This document shows, piece after piece, positions 1 to 9,335 of a DNA stretch of 24,622 nucleotides. Origin of the DNA: Chara braunii (Eukaryota; Streptophyta; Charophyceae; Charales; Characeae); assembly GCA_003427395.1 (NCBI GenBank), contig BFEA01000608.1, forward strand, positions 323,847 to 348,468. The letters run 5' to 3'. The translations under genes were made by a program, and so were the position numbers. The notes beneath the pieces are model-generated. The model was not told the origin of the DNA. It made no database searches and was given only the letters and a program-made list of their open reading frames with translations. Each line of letters begins with the position of its first letter. Position 1 is the first letter of the stretch.

Positions 1-940
1 TGCAGGGGGGGGGGGGGGGGGGAGAGGGGGTGGGAATCATGGGCACTGAAAAAAAATTAAAAAAAATAAAAAATCCGGGGCTGCAGGTGCATGCATGTCG
101 AAAAAATGAAAGGGCCTCGGCCAGGTCGGTCCGGCGAAAGGGACCCCCCAACTATGCCCCGGCCGTCCCGCAACGTGGCAGCACACGAACACAGGAGCCG
201 TCGGCACTTGTGGCACGCACTAAAAAAATCAAAAAAAAACAACAGAAACAAAAACAAAAACAAAAAAGAACGAAAAAAAAAACATGAAAAAAAAAAACAA
301 AACAACAGCCCGGGCACATTAACCGGGCCAACAGACACATCGGACAATAGGTGCAATCGCTGCTCGGCACAGCCTTCCAGGTTTACGTCGAATGAGAAAA
401 CCAACGACGGTTCTCCGTCCGGGCGCGTCGCCAGCTTTTCGTCGCGCTTTATTTTTTCTTGTACCTCGTTCGTCTTTTGCTTTTTTTTTTTTTTTTTTTC
501 TATTCTCGTCGTCGACGCCTTCGTTTTTTTGGGCCTGTTGCCGTCATCGTCGCCTCCAGCACACCATGCTGCGCACCGTGAAAAACGGGATCGCACACAC
601 ACAACGGCCCCCTTTCACAATCTTTGACGGATGGCGCTGCGCACCCCGTCCACGACCACCTTTCGGATTTGCTCGGCGCCATGACCAGACCGCAACTGCC
701 GCCTCGACCAAGACTTCGCCGTGCGGGAGGATTTGTTGCCCGTTTGTATTTTTTTTTTTTTTTCAACCAACCCCTCCGTCTCATTACATAGCTCGCTCAT
801 CCTTTTTCTCAACCGTGCGCCTCCACGACCCGCGCAGCCACGAGAACATCACGGTTCACTACTGCGGGCCACACAAAGGTGAAATGAGGTCGCTTGCGCC
901 GCCGTTTCCACGCAGTAGTGAACTGCATTGCTGGGAACTT
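1..940. other. Low-complexity, gene-free stretch with homopolymer runs
   Basis: This stretch alternates GC-rich sequence with long single-base runs: G18 at 5-22, an A/C-rich segment at about 221-306, T19 at 481-499 and T15 at 749-763. Reading frames that cross it encode runs of Lys, Phe or Gln from these tracts and show no domain, so I assign no gene. The G run at the very edge could mark a contig end or a repeat boundary. I see nothing else in it. Confidence 0.7.
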
Positions 941-969
941 AACAACGCTAATTTTTCAACACATACTTG

Positions 970-1046
970 TTGGAAACATGTTGGACCAACGTTGAACGCA
1001 TGTTGAAAACATGTTGGTCGCATGTTCGTAAACGGTTGGAAACATG
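970..1046. repeat. 11-bp minisatellite, seven consecutive units
   Basis: Seven units of exactly 11 bp follow each other without a gap, starting at 970, 981, 992, 1003, 1014, 1025 and 1036. The consensus is close to TTGGAAACATG; the first and seventh units are identical. Degenerate 10-12-bp units continue to about 1110. Three units make 33 nt, so the antisense reading frame shows an 11-residue Pro-Thr-Cys-Phe-Gln repeat, which is a by-product. The array lies just upstream of the 5' truncation point of the first LINE. Confidence 0.85.
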
Positions 1047-1154
1047 GACCCGAGTGTTCTAAATGGTTGGCCACATCATTTCACATAGTTCCAATGCTGG
1101 TCCAGTGTTGTGCCCAAGTTGAAAACTTGATTGAAATTTCCCACAATTTTTTGA

Positions 1155-2987
1155 ATCAGTCGATGGGTCTGCAACTTCAAACTTTCCTTGTTTATGAGGG
1201 CCTTGGTCTTATCGACAACAACCCTCTCTATCTTACAGTTCCCTCTAACGATCCACCTGCTGGGGGAGGAGGCCTACACAAAAATTAGGAGAGCAGGTTC
1301 CAAATACTTGTGGAAGCCCGCCGCTGGAGACGATGAGGGTTTCATCTCAAAAGTGGAGTGGGATGCGGCTACATTGCCCCGGGAGCAGGGTGGCTTGGGT
1401 ATCTTGAATCCCAAACACCAGAATATAGCCTTATTGGCTAAATGGCCAGTCCAAGGTATGATGGAGGATGCTAACAAAATGTGGATGCTATTTGTTGAGT
1501 ACATACTACAAAAGGAATGAGATTTGTCACAGGGTTCACATGTTTGGCTCTGCATGTTAATGCAATCCTATAGTTCAAAGCGTCCTAAATCGAAAACTTG
1601 GCGAAACATTTTATTCGCATGGAAGAAATTGCAGCCTCACTTATTGAGAGAACCGAACACGCCTACGGAGGTCTGCAATCAACTCCTGTTTGATAATATA
1701 TTTATCAAACAAGACAATGGGACAATTTTCTCAGCAGATGGGTTAGCGGGCTCCTTTGGGCAAGCGTGGATCAAGAAAGGAATCTTGCAGATAAAAAATC
1801 TATGGAATTTTGAGCAAGATTGCTGGTTATCAATGCAGGAGATAAGAATTAAGCTCCCAAGACAACGATCGGTGGAAGCTAACGTAGTAAAGATTACAAG
1901 TGCGGTCCCCACACACTGGATCTCCCTGCTGAAGAAGGCACAACCTAGTAACAATGACACCTAGCTCAGATCCCCTAATGGATCCAGAATATGGAGGGTG
2001 GAGGACCAGGAAGGGACAACAGGCTTCAGAGTCCAAACTAGGATTGAAGGAATCAGTGGGCGAGGTCTGGGAATCTTACAACCAGAAGGAGAAAGAGTGG
2101 TACAAGATCTGGACGACCTCACGGAACTGAGAGTGCTGAAACAGAAAGGCACGAAGAAGTTGTCCACGGTCATATTGTTAGGTAAAGCAGGGAGGTTCGA
2201 AGTTGAACCGCTTATGTACGGATAAGACAAGAATCAGACCCAACTATCAGAGGACACTGCGTTGATTAAATATAAACCTAAGACAGGAGTGGCAGTACAA
2301 CGAGCCTTGGTAATTGATCCACCATTTGCAATAGCAACACGGAGAAATCTAAAAGATCAAGATGGACTAGTGCCACAATGGGACAAACTATGGAAGGTGC
2401 TGAAGAAGCTCCCTTCTCAGGAGCAGGCCAACCTGATTTGGCAGCAAGCTCTGCAGGTCATTCCGGTGGTTACATGATTGTCAAGAAAAGGGATGAACAT
2501 CTTTGAGACCTGCAAGAGATGTGGCCTAGAAAGAGAAACCTCACAACACCTTTGGTTACTATGTCCATGGTCTACCTTAGTATGAGAATGGTGGAAGTCC
2601 CTTTGGAAGAATATGGAAGAAAGCTCAGTTGAATGGACTGAGGAATGAATCTTATATAGGTCAGTTGCCCCGACGACAGGTTACATAGTGGGCTGGGGCT
2701 ATGTAGCCCTGGTCTGCAGGGGAGTTATCATGGAGGTCATCTGGGCAGCAAGGATTGCAAAGGTGTTCTGCAACACTGACACAGCGATCCATATGCAGAA
2801 GCATCAAATAAGAAAGAACATTCATCTGGCTATTCGAGCGGATTGGGACAGATGTAGACTTTCTAAAGGCAAAGGCTGTAGTTGGTTTGGTAGAACTTGG
2901 GTAATAGGGAGTAAGTTGGTCACGATTATAAGGGAAGGCAAACTTAAGTTTGGACATTGGCTCCTTGGGGGTGAGGTAGGGAGTTAG
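1155..2987 (+). pseudogene. LINE ORF2 C-terminal region with zf-RVT domain, six in-frame stops
   Basis: One reading frame runs from about 1155 to the TAG at 2985 with no frameshift. It is cut by TGA 1518, TAG 1962, TAA 2223, TGA 2475, TGA 2583 and TGA 2646. It starts with the post-palm segment typical of plant LINEs (KLSLFMRALVL, then YLWKP and a GGLGILNPKHQNIALLAKW block) and ends with the RT zinc-binding domain. Its ligands are Cys 2511, Cys 2520, His 2547 and Cys 2562, in a CKRCG...ETSQHLWLLCP pattern. The same blocks occur in LINE 2 on the other strand. The stop at 2583 replaces a Trp kept in LINE 2 (IWQWW), which suggests TGG to TGA. The fragment has no start and cannot make an active RT. 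Confidence 0.85.
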
Positions 2988-3484
2988 ATAGACACCGACT
3001 GAGATAGGGCCGATTTGGGCCCAACCTATACTTTAGGTGTTGCCTCTCCTTCCCGAATAAGTGAGCCTGGAAACTGGAAGTGGAATTCATCAGGAATAAA
3101 ACCTTCTTCGTCAACTGAGTTTTTAGCAGTTCGACTCATTTTCGCCCAGGCTTCTAAAACCCTCCTTTACGTGTGCCTTAACATATATGTTGGATTGGTT
3201 AGTTTTAAGTGCCTCAAGAGCAGTATGAAATAGGAAAATGGATGTATACTGACTGTGAAGGCAGTCCCTTTTTACTTGTGCTCCAAGGTTTTACTTTTTG
3301 GAAAGTTATTAGAAGGCAAGAGACGCTGGACCCGGTTTCCAGCAGGTGGTTGGATATTTCAGATACAGTTGGAGGTTGTGCGAGCTTGCTAATAAGCGAA
3401 ACTGGTTGATGCTGACAGGATAACTCCGGGTAGAATTGTGAGGTTCCCGGCCTCGTCCTATTGCCTTTGTAATGAATGATTGTT

Positions 3485-3485
<1 letters not shown>
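2988..3485 (+). other. 3' untranslated region of LINE 1
   Basis: This is non-coding sequence between the last in-frame stop of LINE 1 and its terminal tract. Its last ~95 bp match the 3' end found at 7841-7940, including shared AAACYGGTTGATG and TTGTGAGGTYCCC words at equal spacing. I see no ORF with recognisable domains. The first ~400 bp do not visibly match the region downstream of LINE 2, so the two LINEs probably belong to different families of one clade. Confidence 0.6.
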
Positions 3486-3525
<40 letters not shown>

Positions 3526-3530
3526 AAAAA
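3486..3530 (+). repeat. C30-A15 terminal tract of LINE 1
   Basis: Thirty C residues (3486-3515) are followed directly by fifteen A residues (3516-3530) at the 3' end of LINE 1. The A run fits a retrotransposed poly(A) tail. The C run is not expected: the related 3' end at 7940 goes straight into A18. It could be non-templated addition by the RT, later microsatellite growth or a sequencing/assembly length artefact. Confidence 0.85.
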
Positions 3531-3874
3531 CTCATCCTATTCAGTTCGTGTTCTCTACTATGACCAATGGGGGAGGAGCCGAGCTCAACTCAATGCCTTC
3601 AGCTGCTATACCTACTACTACCTGTAACATTCAGAACCTAGGTTGTGGGGCTGGGGTAATTCTACTGGCATTGCCTTCTATACTGCCTGATTATCAGAGG
3701 GTAAGGGACGGGGCTAGGGTACCAGGGTGTTGGGTGCAACCTATTGAGCATACCTACAGGTGGGTCTAAGCGCAACCTATAAATCGCCCGAGAGGAGCAC
3801 TCTACTCCTTGGGGAAAGGGGTAATCACTCTCCCCCTCCTTCCCGTCCGTTTGCAGCTTATTACAGCTGCCCAC
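3531..3874. other. Gene-free stretch between the two LINEs
   Basis: No coding domain is visible. If LINE 2 is a twin-primed insertion, part of this is probably its inverted 3' UTR, and the left edge of the insertion lies somewhere here or in the preceding A15 tract. I found no clear target-site duplication against the sequence after 7958. Confidence 0.5.
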
Positions 3875-5122
3875 TTAAACCGAGTGTTCGGGTTCGAAGA
3901 AGGTGGTAAGAAGGTGTTGATAGAGAGCGGGTTGCGTTGAAGGAGGGGGGTGGGGGGGTGGGGGGAGTGCGATAGAGACTCTGGGGAGTAGCCAGGGGGT
4001 GATGACCAGCTTGCCGCTGTGGGTGACTGCTGCCAGTCGGTTGTCTCTTGCCCATGTGACAAGGAACCAGCACCTGCTTCTTGTTCGCCGTCCTCTGTGT
4101 GCCTTCGTGATCCACTCCACTCGGATCATTATCCTGATCCATGCTTTGATCTTGTGGAGGAGGGAGTTGTCGTCGGTTCATTGTTGGCGGAAGCTAGTGT
4201 TGTTGAGGTCTTCCCAGATTATCCAGATGATGATGGTTCAGACAACTTGGGCGACGTAGCCTCGACCGTTCGTCGGAACCAGGTGTTGGGAAGGCGCTCG
4301 TGGAGAGCCCAGGCTTTGTCCCATGGGAGGAGGTTTCCCACAAATTTGAACCAAATGATGCTCCCACCATTGCCAGATCCGCTTAGATGCGAGGCACTCC
4401 CAGAAGAGGTGTTCGAGTGTTTCCTTGTGCCTGCTACCCCAGCGTTTGCATTTTGTGTCAACCTCCATGCCCCTCTCGAAGAGAGAGACTGAGTTGGGCA
4501 CTATTGTGTGCGAGAGGAGCCAGGTCAAGCCGGCCAGCTTCTGGGAGGGCAGGATGGGGAGTTGTGCCCTCATAGTTCGGAGATCTCCTTCTGTGACTGG
4601 GTGCACGTCTGGCGTCCGACGGTTCGGGACTACGGTGGTCATCTCAGGAAGAGTTAAAGTGCGATTTAGGAGGCGTCGCCCGAGCTTGGTAGTATAGTGG
4701 ATCAGTGCGGTTCGATATCCTGGTGATACCTCCCAAAAATGGCCCAGCGGGTCAATTCTTGCTTGCATCAAAGGCTGCCCGTCGAGCAGAATGTCGTACG
4801 CGGGTAATCCATTAGCGGAGTTGGTATCAACTCGGATCAGTTAAGGTTGCTGCTCTGGTCTGATCGCCACCTCCTTTTGGAGTTGGAGCCTGTCTCGATT
4901 GGGGCCTTCTTCTATTGGGGACCACTGCCGAACCAGCCAGGTGTTGTCATCCAACTGCTGGGTCATGCGAAGCACAGATCTTGACTCCTGGTCTTGGGGT
5001 AACATATACCATTCTCCAATCACAGGGCATGTGAAGTGCAATAGATGTAGCCAGTGAGAGGGAATGGCTTCTTGAATTTGGGAGATCCGGTCTCCCACAT
5101 GCTGGAGTCATCGTAGTTTGGT
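3875..5122 (-). pseudogene. LINE 2 ORF2 C-terminal region with degraded zinc-binding domain
   Basis: Reads in one frame from about 5100 to 3875 with in-frame stops TAA 4841 and TGA 4238. It aligns with the C-terminus of LINE 1: IPSHWLHLL with VPTHWISLL, and the later GKLVITPWLL with GKLKFGHWLL. The RT zinc-binding domain is present as CKRWG...KETLEHLFWEC, but the second Cys ligand is replaced by Trp. A frameshift between 5124 and 5100 separates it from the thumb. Its C-terminal end is uncertain because the last ~30 residues are Pro-rich. Confidence 0.8.
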
Positions 5123-5123
5123 C

Positions 5124-6428
5124 TTACAGCTGATCTGCTGTGCGCCTGTCTCTCCTCTCTTCGTCCCAGATGTCCTGAACGTTGGAGACGCTTCTTTCAC
5201 ACCATTTTCGCCCGAAGTTGCATGGTGAGGCGGTAGCTGCGAAGGGGGCTCCGTGCTTGTTGTTGATAAGCTCGTTGTCAAAGATGTTCTGTTGGAGGAC
5301 TTCTTCTCTTGTTGTAGGGATCTTCCTGTGTGTGGGCAGCAAACACCTCTAGGTCGTTCAACAGGCTTTCACGATTGGAGACCTTAGTTGCCTATTGGTG
5401 AAGGAGGTCATAAATATGCAGGTTTAAATGTCTTCTCTTCGCAGCAGGGAGAGTTCCTGCTACAGTATGTACTCCAAAATGGCCAACCACAGTCTTCGCT
5501 CAGTTTGAAGGGTGACTTTTAGCAGCCACTTCATCATCAATGCGAGGTTCTGACTTCTGGGGTCGACCACACTTAGTCCCCCTTCTTGTTTTGTTGTGCA
5601 GACCTTGGACCAGGCGCATTTCGAGATGCAGCCTTGGTCTTCCTTTGCCGACGGTTTCTATAAATAGCGAGCCGCGTCAGTTGTGAGGGTTTTGACCGTG
5701 GGCTTGGCGATTGGACAAACCGCTGCCACAAACCACAGTTGGGCGAAGACTGCGGAAGTGATCAGGAAAGCTCGCCCCAACAATGATATGCCAACTGTCG
5801 TTCTGCATTTTTGCAAGCATGCTCTAGTTCTCGCTTGCAGGATGGACTGTTGTTTTGGCCTGGTGTCGGCCAGGGAGACTTCGATTCCTAGATATTGCTC
5901 GGATACGTCCGGGGGTATTCCCCTCATCCCCCAGTCTTGCCCTGTGAGCTCATAGTCAGTCGGGAGAAAGTAGGCAGACTCAGGCTTTCCCCAGTTCACA
6001 TGTGCTTCAGATAGGGTGGCATAGGAATCCAACAAGGACTTCGGTTCTTTAGTTGACTCCGGTGTCGCCTCCATAACCAACAACAGCTTGTCTGCAATGG
6101 CTCTCGTCTTCAACTGTTCGCGATTGCCCATGTCCAGCCCTTGAATCCTTGTTGATGCTTTGAGCGAGTTTAGGAGGACCTCCAACTGCAGCGTGAAGAG
6201 CAGGGAAGCGAGTGGGCAGACTTGGCAGAGGGACCTCGACAAGGAGAAGGAGGAGGATTGGAACCTGTTGACGTTGACGGTCGCCGTTGAGTCGAGGTAG
6301 AGCTCCTTAACCCATTTGCGAAATCTCCGGTTGAATCCCATATGCTCCAGTGTAGCTCGTACAAAGGACCAGTTGACTCGGTCGTAGGCCTTTTCGAGGT
6401 CCGACATTGCAATCTGTACCTGCCTGTT
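5124..6428 (-). pseudogene. LINE 2 reverse transcriptase palm and thumb, active site damaged
   Basis: Frame-shifted continuation of the RT. Motif A (DLEKAYDRVNW) keeps its catalytic Asp. Motif B reads QVCPLASLLF where LINEs usually have QGCPLSPLLF. Motif C, normally (F/Y)ADD, reads IADK with Asp at 6090-6092 and Lys at 6087-6089, so one catalytic Asp is lost. The frame then passes a TAG at 5658-5660, which takes the place of the Trp in the YLW block of LINE 1, and goes on through CISKCAW..EGGLSVVDPRSQNLALMMKW to about 5124. It is clearly inactive. Confidence 0.85.
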
Positions 6429-7183
6429 TTCCAGCTGAGTGCCCATACAACCATCATTATATTCTCTGCAATGGAATGCCCTTGAACAAAGGCCCCCTGG
6501 TCTGGATGTACCAGAGGCGGACGGTAGGGGCCCAGTCTTCTGGCTAACAATTTCGTCAGAATCTTGTATGACACATTGAGCCTGGATATGGGACGCCAAC
6601 TTCTGATGTTGCACTTATCCCCCTTCTTGTAGATGAGTGTAATGATGTCCTTCTTCATGTCTTCAGTCATTGTTCCCCCTTCCAAAATTCTGTTGTAGAG
6701 GGTCAGGAGCTCAGAACCGATGTAGGTCCAAGTGGCCTCGTAGAATTCTGTCTGTAGTCCATCTGATCCCGGGCTTTTACCGTGCGCCGTGCTTTTCACT
6801 GCTGCCCATAGCTCCTCGAGTGTGAAGGGCTCTTCAAGCTTTAGGCTTCCTTCGGAAGACAACTTCACCATTGTGTACTGCCACAGATCACGTTCCTCCT
6901 TCAGTTGTTGTAGTGAGAGATCAGGTTCCCTTCTTGAGGTTATGATGTATCGGAAGTACGCAAGTGCATACTCTCCAATTGTCGCAGATTCTCTTGCTGG
7001 AGCATCTTCCCGGCAGAAGGGGTGATGGAGTTCTATAATTAGTGCATTCTGCCTTGGAGGGCATAATATGCGCTGGAAGGTCTCCTTGGACATTGGGTCT
7101 GCAGTAATCAGTCCCTTCTCCTGGTCCCTCTGTGCCCAAATCACGTGTTGTTCAACTTGCATGTCCTCAAGCTTTTGAAGCAA
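6425..7183 (-). pseudogene. LINE 2 reverse transcriptase, N-terminal (fingers) part
   Basis: This part has a pre-RT segment with RDQEKGLITADPMSKETF near the start, then RT block 1 (GKSPGSDGL) and block 2 (LIYKKGD..IRSWRPIS, followed by YKILTKLLARRL and HPDQGAFVQGHSIAENI). These are the classical fingers motifs of LINE RT, which copies element RNA at the nicked target. The recognisable frame ends near 6425, after the ALSWKTGR block. The palm continues in a different frame, so a frameshift lies there. The rest of the open frame down to 6170 is low-complexity Ser/Pro shadow sequence, not RT. Confidence 0.85.
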
Positions 7184-7353
7184 GCGATCTCTTCTGTGCT
7201 ACCAATACATTTCTGCATAGGGCTGCACTGTTATTCCTGTTGCTTTCATCCTCTAACCTGCATTCTTGAAAAAATGTCAAGGGCCCTGGTGGTGATTTTG
7301 AACCCTGTCTGCAACCAGAGTTCCTCTGTTTCGAAGTCGTCCTTGGTTTGTTG

Positions 7354-7830
7354 TCAGTTCCTCCAGTGCGCTGCGACCCAGTCAGTAACCCCTTGCTGAT
7401 TGAGTAGATATGTGTTAAGGCGGAAGGTGCCCGACCCTCTCTCTAGCTGGTTTGCGAGCTCAAAGGCCGCCACGAGGAGGCGGTGGTCTGAGATAGACTC
7501 TATTACACAACTGATAGAGGTCAGGGCATCCCAGGCTGCTCCCTTAGTAAATATCAAATCTAGTCGTCGCTTGGGGGGAGGGCGGTCTCCGGTCCGCTGC
7601 GACGAGAACCAGGTGAAGCCTCGTTCGATTGGATGAGTGATTCGATAAGAGTCGGTAAATCCGTGTTCAGATATGAAATTGGTCAGCATAACAGCGTCTG
7701 TTTTCCTTGGAGCCACGTGTGGAGAATCAAGGCGAGGTGTGAGAGTGGTGTTGAAGTCGCCTGCTAGGACTATATTATCCACATCTGTTGAAGTCGCCTG
7801 CCAGGACAACATTTGTGTTAAAGTAGTCAT
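7354..7830 (-). pseudogene. LINE 2 APE-type endonuclease, C-terminal part
   Basis: This frame encodes the second half of an apurinic-like endonuclease, the enzyme that nicks target DNA to prime LINE reverse transcription. Visible motifs in order are VLAGDFNT (residues about 21-28), the DSYRITHP..GFTW block (about 60-74), RRLDLIF (about 88-94) and ISDHRLL with the catalytic SDH (about 113-119). The N-terminal catalytic Asn and Glu motifs lie upstream and are missing. The frame stops at 7354 and the RT resumes in another frame, so the link between the domains is broken. It marks the 5'-most retained part of LINE 2. Confidence 0.85.
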
Positions 7831-7840
7831 TAGAATACCG

Positions 7841-7958
7841 AGATAAGCTAAACCGGTTGATGTTGCCGGGATACTCCATGTGGATTTGTGAGGTCCCCAG
7901 CCTCAATTCAAGTATTGATTGATAATGAATTCAAATTCTTAAAAAAAAAAAAAAAAAA
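7841..7958 (+). mobile_element. LINE 3' end with A18 poly(A) tail
   Basis: 7841-7909 matches the 3' terminal region of LINE 1 (3391-3459) with the same 42-nt spacing between the conserved words. It is followed by 30 bp of AT-rich sequence and A18 (7941-7958). It lies on the strand opposite to the neighbouring ORF2 of LINE 2, which supports a 5' inversion. It may also be a separate, very short insertion. Confidence 0.75.
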
Positions 7959-8177
7959 TAGTGATGCTCTGCTGCAGGTCTCTTCGTCAAGGATGCACGG
8001 TAGGTCCGTAGCCCATGAGGCTGTTTGCTGCCTGACTTGCTGACGAACGAGGGTAACCATCGGGTAGTTGTGGTTCTGTGTAAATAAGTGTAAGCCCAAT
8101 TGTAGCTACCTGAAATGTTACCTGATCTCACCGACATATGCATTCATGCTAAAAATAAAAATAGTCAAGCGGACCAA

Positions 8178-8362
8178 CCGGCGTAGCTCAGTTGGAACAC
8201 CCTTGAAATGTTGAGATACAGACCTGAGTTAGAACTCGTCTGAAGTCAAATGACTAAATTACTACAATCTTGAATTACCTACGGCATGTCAATTTGATGA
8301 CCATATCTCAAGGTCGTCGCCCTTTATAAAATAATAAAATTATATTAAGATTTTTTTTTTTT
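8178..8362 (+). mobile_element. Possible tRNA-derived SINE or tRNA-like pseudogene
   Basis: A good Pol III box A (TAGCTCAGTTGG, 8184-8195) is followed 30 nt later by a weak box-B-like segment (GAGTTAGAACTC, 8226-8237) that forms a short palindrome where a T arm would be. The unit runs into an AT-rich stretch and T12 (8351-8362). This resembles a degenerate tRNA-headed SINE. It does not fold as a proper tRNA, so I do not call it a tRNA gene. Confidence 0.4.
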
Positions 8363-8382
8363 AAATGGTAAAATGGTGAGGA

Positions 8383-8600
8383 GATGTGGTTGTGGCATGT
8401 GCATTCATACTAACAACGGTATGACAATTGGAAAATCGAAAGAAGATGTTGTTGTGGCATGTGGATTCATACGAGAAACGTTATGATACGAGGAGATGCG
8501 AGAGAAGATGTTGTTGTGACATGTGCATACGAAAAACGTTACGGTGAGGGGAGATACAAACGAGGATGCGAGAGAAGATGTTGTTGTGGATTGAAGGGTG
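8383..8600. repeat. Degenerate ~63-bp tandem repeat
   Basis: The word GATGTTGTTGTGGCATGTG recurs, with variants, at 8383, 8444, 8507 and 8577, giving spacings of 61, 63 and 70 bp. Between copies there is a shared ATACGARAAACGTTAYG segment and, in the later copies, a GATGCGAGAGAA segment. The last copy is truncated. ORFs across it are by-products. Confidence 0.75.
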
Positions 8601-9130
8601 TAGTGCCCCTTCCACCCCTAATGTGCTTGTCTAGTGCATTTGCATTCCATGAATTCACAAAACACGCATAATTGTGTTCTTCGCATGTTTGTCATGTCAC
8701 GTATCAAGCATCCACGAATCACACAACTTAAAGAATGTTGATAAGGAATTTGAAATTCATGCATGCCACCAAGAGAAGATGATATGCAAAAATGTTGTGG
8801 CGGGGGAGGGGTGGTACGCCCCTCCGTCTCAACTGTTCAGTTTAGTGTCTTTTGTGTTTTTGAATGTCACAGTCAAACCCCTTGCCAAGGGGAAACAATT
8901 GACTTACAGTCGGGCCGCTTAGACAAACAGGTGCCCCTACGGGACACGCACAGACCTGCGAATACACACAGATTGTGTGCGGGTCACACACACACTCAAG
9001 CCGATAGGCACTCCGACAGGTATGCAGACCAGCAAGCGTGCACAGACACAGACTTAGAATTGGGCTTGGGCCACAAGGCGGACCGAGCCCCACCGTGACT
9101 ACTTTATATAGACCCGAGCAACTCCTCTTC
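8601..9130. other. Gene-free stretch
   Basis: No coding or RNA gene is recognisable. There is a short G/C-rich hairpin at 8805-8825 (GGAGGGG / CCCCTCC arms around GTAC) and a CA-rich patch at about 8950-9050. Otherwise I see nothing to annotate. Confidence 0.5.
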
Positions 9131-9140
9131 TAATCGAAGT

Positions 9141-9226
9141 AGGAGATAGCTTAGTGGGCTTCGGTGCGAATTGATAATTAGGTGAGTCGGGGATCAAATC
9201 CATTCGACACTGAGCTAACTTTTTTT
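9141..9226 (+). mobile_element. tRNA-like unit with Pol III box A, box B and T7
   Basis: Box A-like TAGCTTAGTGGG (9147-9158) and box B-like GGATCAAATCC (9191-9201) are spaced as in tRNA genes and tRNA-derived SINEs. They are followed by T7 (9220-9226), which would stop Pol III. The arms do not form a clean cloverleaf. The T7 is shared with an opposing SINE-like unit on the - strand, for which it would be the A-tail, so the assignment is ambiguous. Confidence 0.4.
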
Positions 9227-9335
9227 GGCAAGAAGCTTGACTACATGTTACCCCACGTTCGAAAGGTCAGGACTTGAACCCATGACCTCCGTATTGGGGG
9301 GTTAGTTAGAGGTTAGTTGAGCCTAGCCCCCAGAT
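9220..9335 (-). mobile_element. tRNA-derived SINE-like unit, - strand
   Basis: Read on the - strand there is a box A-like CTAGGCTCAACTAACC (+ strand about 9311-9328), a strong box B GGGTTCAAGTCC (9270-9281) and, about 45 nt later, A7 (9226-9220). The box B sits inside a GGTCA/TGACC stem, like a T arm. This order is that of a short tRNA-headed SINE. Length and 5' end are uncertain. Confidence 0.45.

Larger units (their letters stand above)
1155..3530 (+). mobile_element. LINE 1: 5'-truncated non-LTR retrotransposon
   Basis: This is the 3' part of a non-LTR retrotransposon on the + strand. It holds the region after the RT palm, the C-terminal zinc-binding domain, about 500 bp of 3' UTR and a terminal C30-A15 tract. 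The 5' two thirds (ORF1, endonuclease, RT core) are missing, as is usual for incomplete target-primed reverse transcription. The 3' end is recognisable because 3391-3459 matches 7841-7909 next to another poly(A) tail, with equal 42-nt spacing between conserved words. The 5' boundary is soft: similarity to LINE 2 fades upstream of about 1155. I could not identify target-site duplications. Confidence 0.8.
3875..7958. mobile_element. LINE 2: probable 5'-inverted (twin-primed) LINE insertion
   Basis: A nearly full LINE ORF2 lies on the - strand from 7830 (endonuclease) down to 3875 (C-terminus). Directly to its right, on the + strand, is a LINE 3' end of about 100 bp with an A18 tail (7841-7958). 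An inverted upstream segment followed by a short direct 3' segment with poly(A) is the known product of twin priming. A 37-nt near-duplication of the endonuclease GDFN block (7749-7771 and 7786-7808) sits close to the switch point. ORF1 and the first part of the endonuclease are absent. Two separate insertions are an alternative, because the tail cannot be tied to LINE 2 by sequence alone. Confidence 0.65.

Noticed and set aside
30-1006. Several overlapping frames on both strands
   Set aside because: They consist of homopolymer-coded Lys, Phe and Gln stretches and GC-rich filler, with no domain or consistent frame.
1155-2987. Stop-codon reassignment or readthrough in LINE 1
   Set aside because: All three stop codons occur in frame, and also in gag and pol. 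Decay by substitution is simpler.
3476-3769. 97-codon + strand frame after LINE 1
   Set aside because: It starts in the C30-A15 tract (Pro and Lys runs) and shows no domain.
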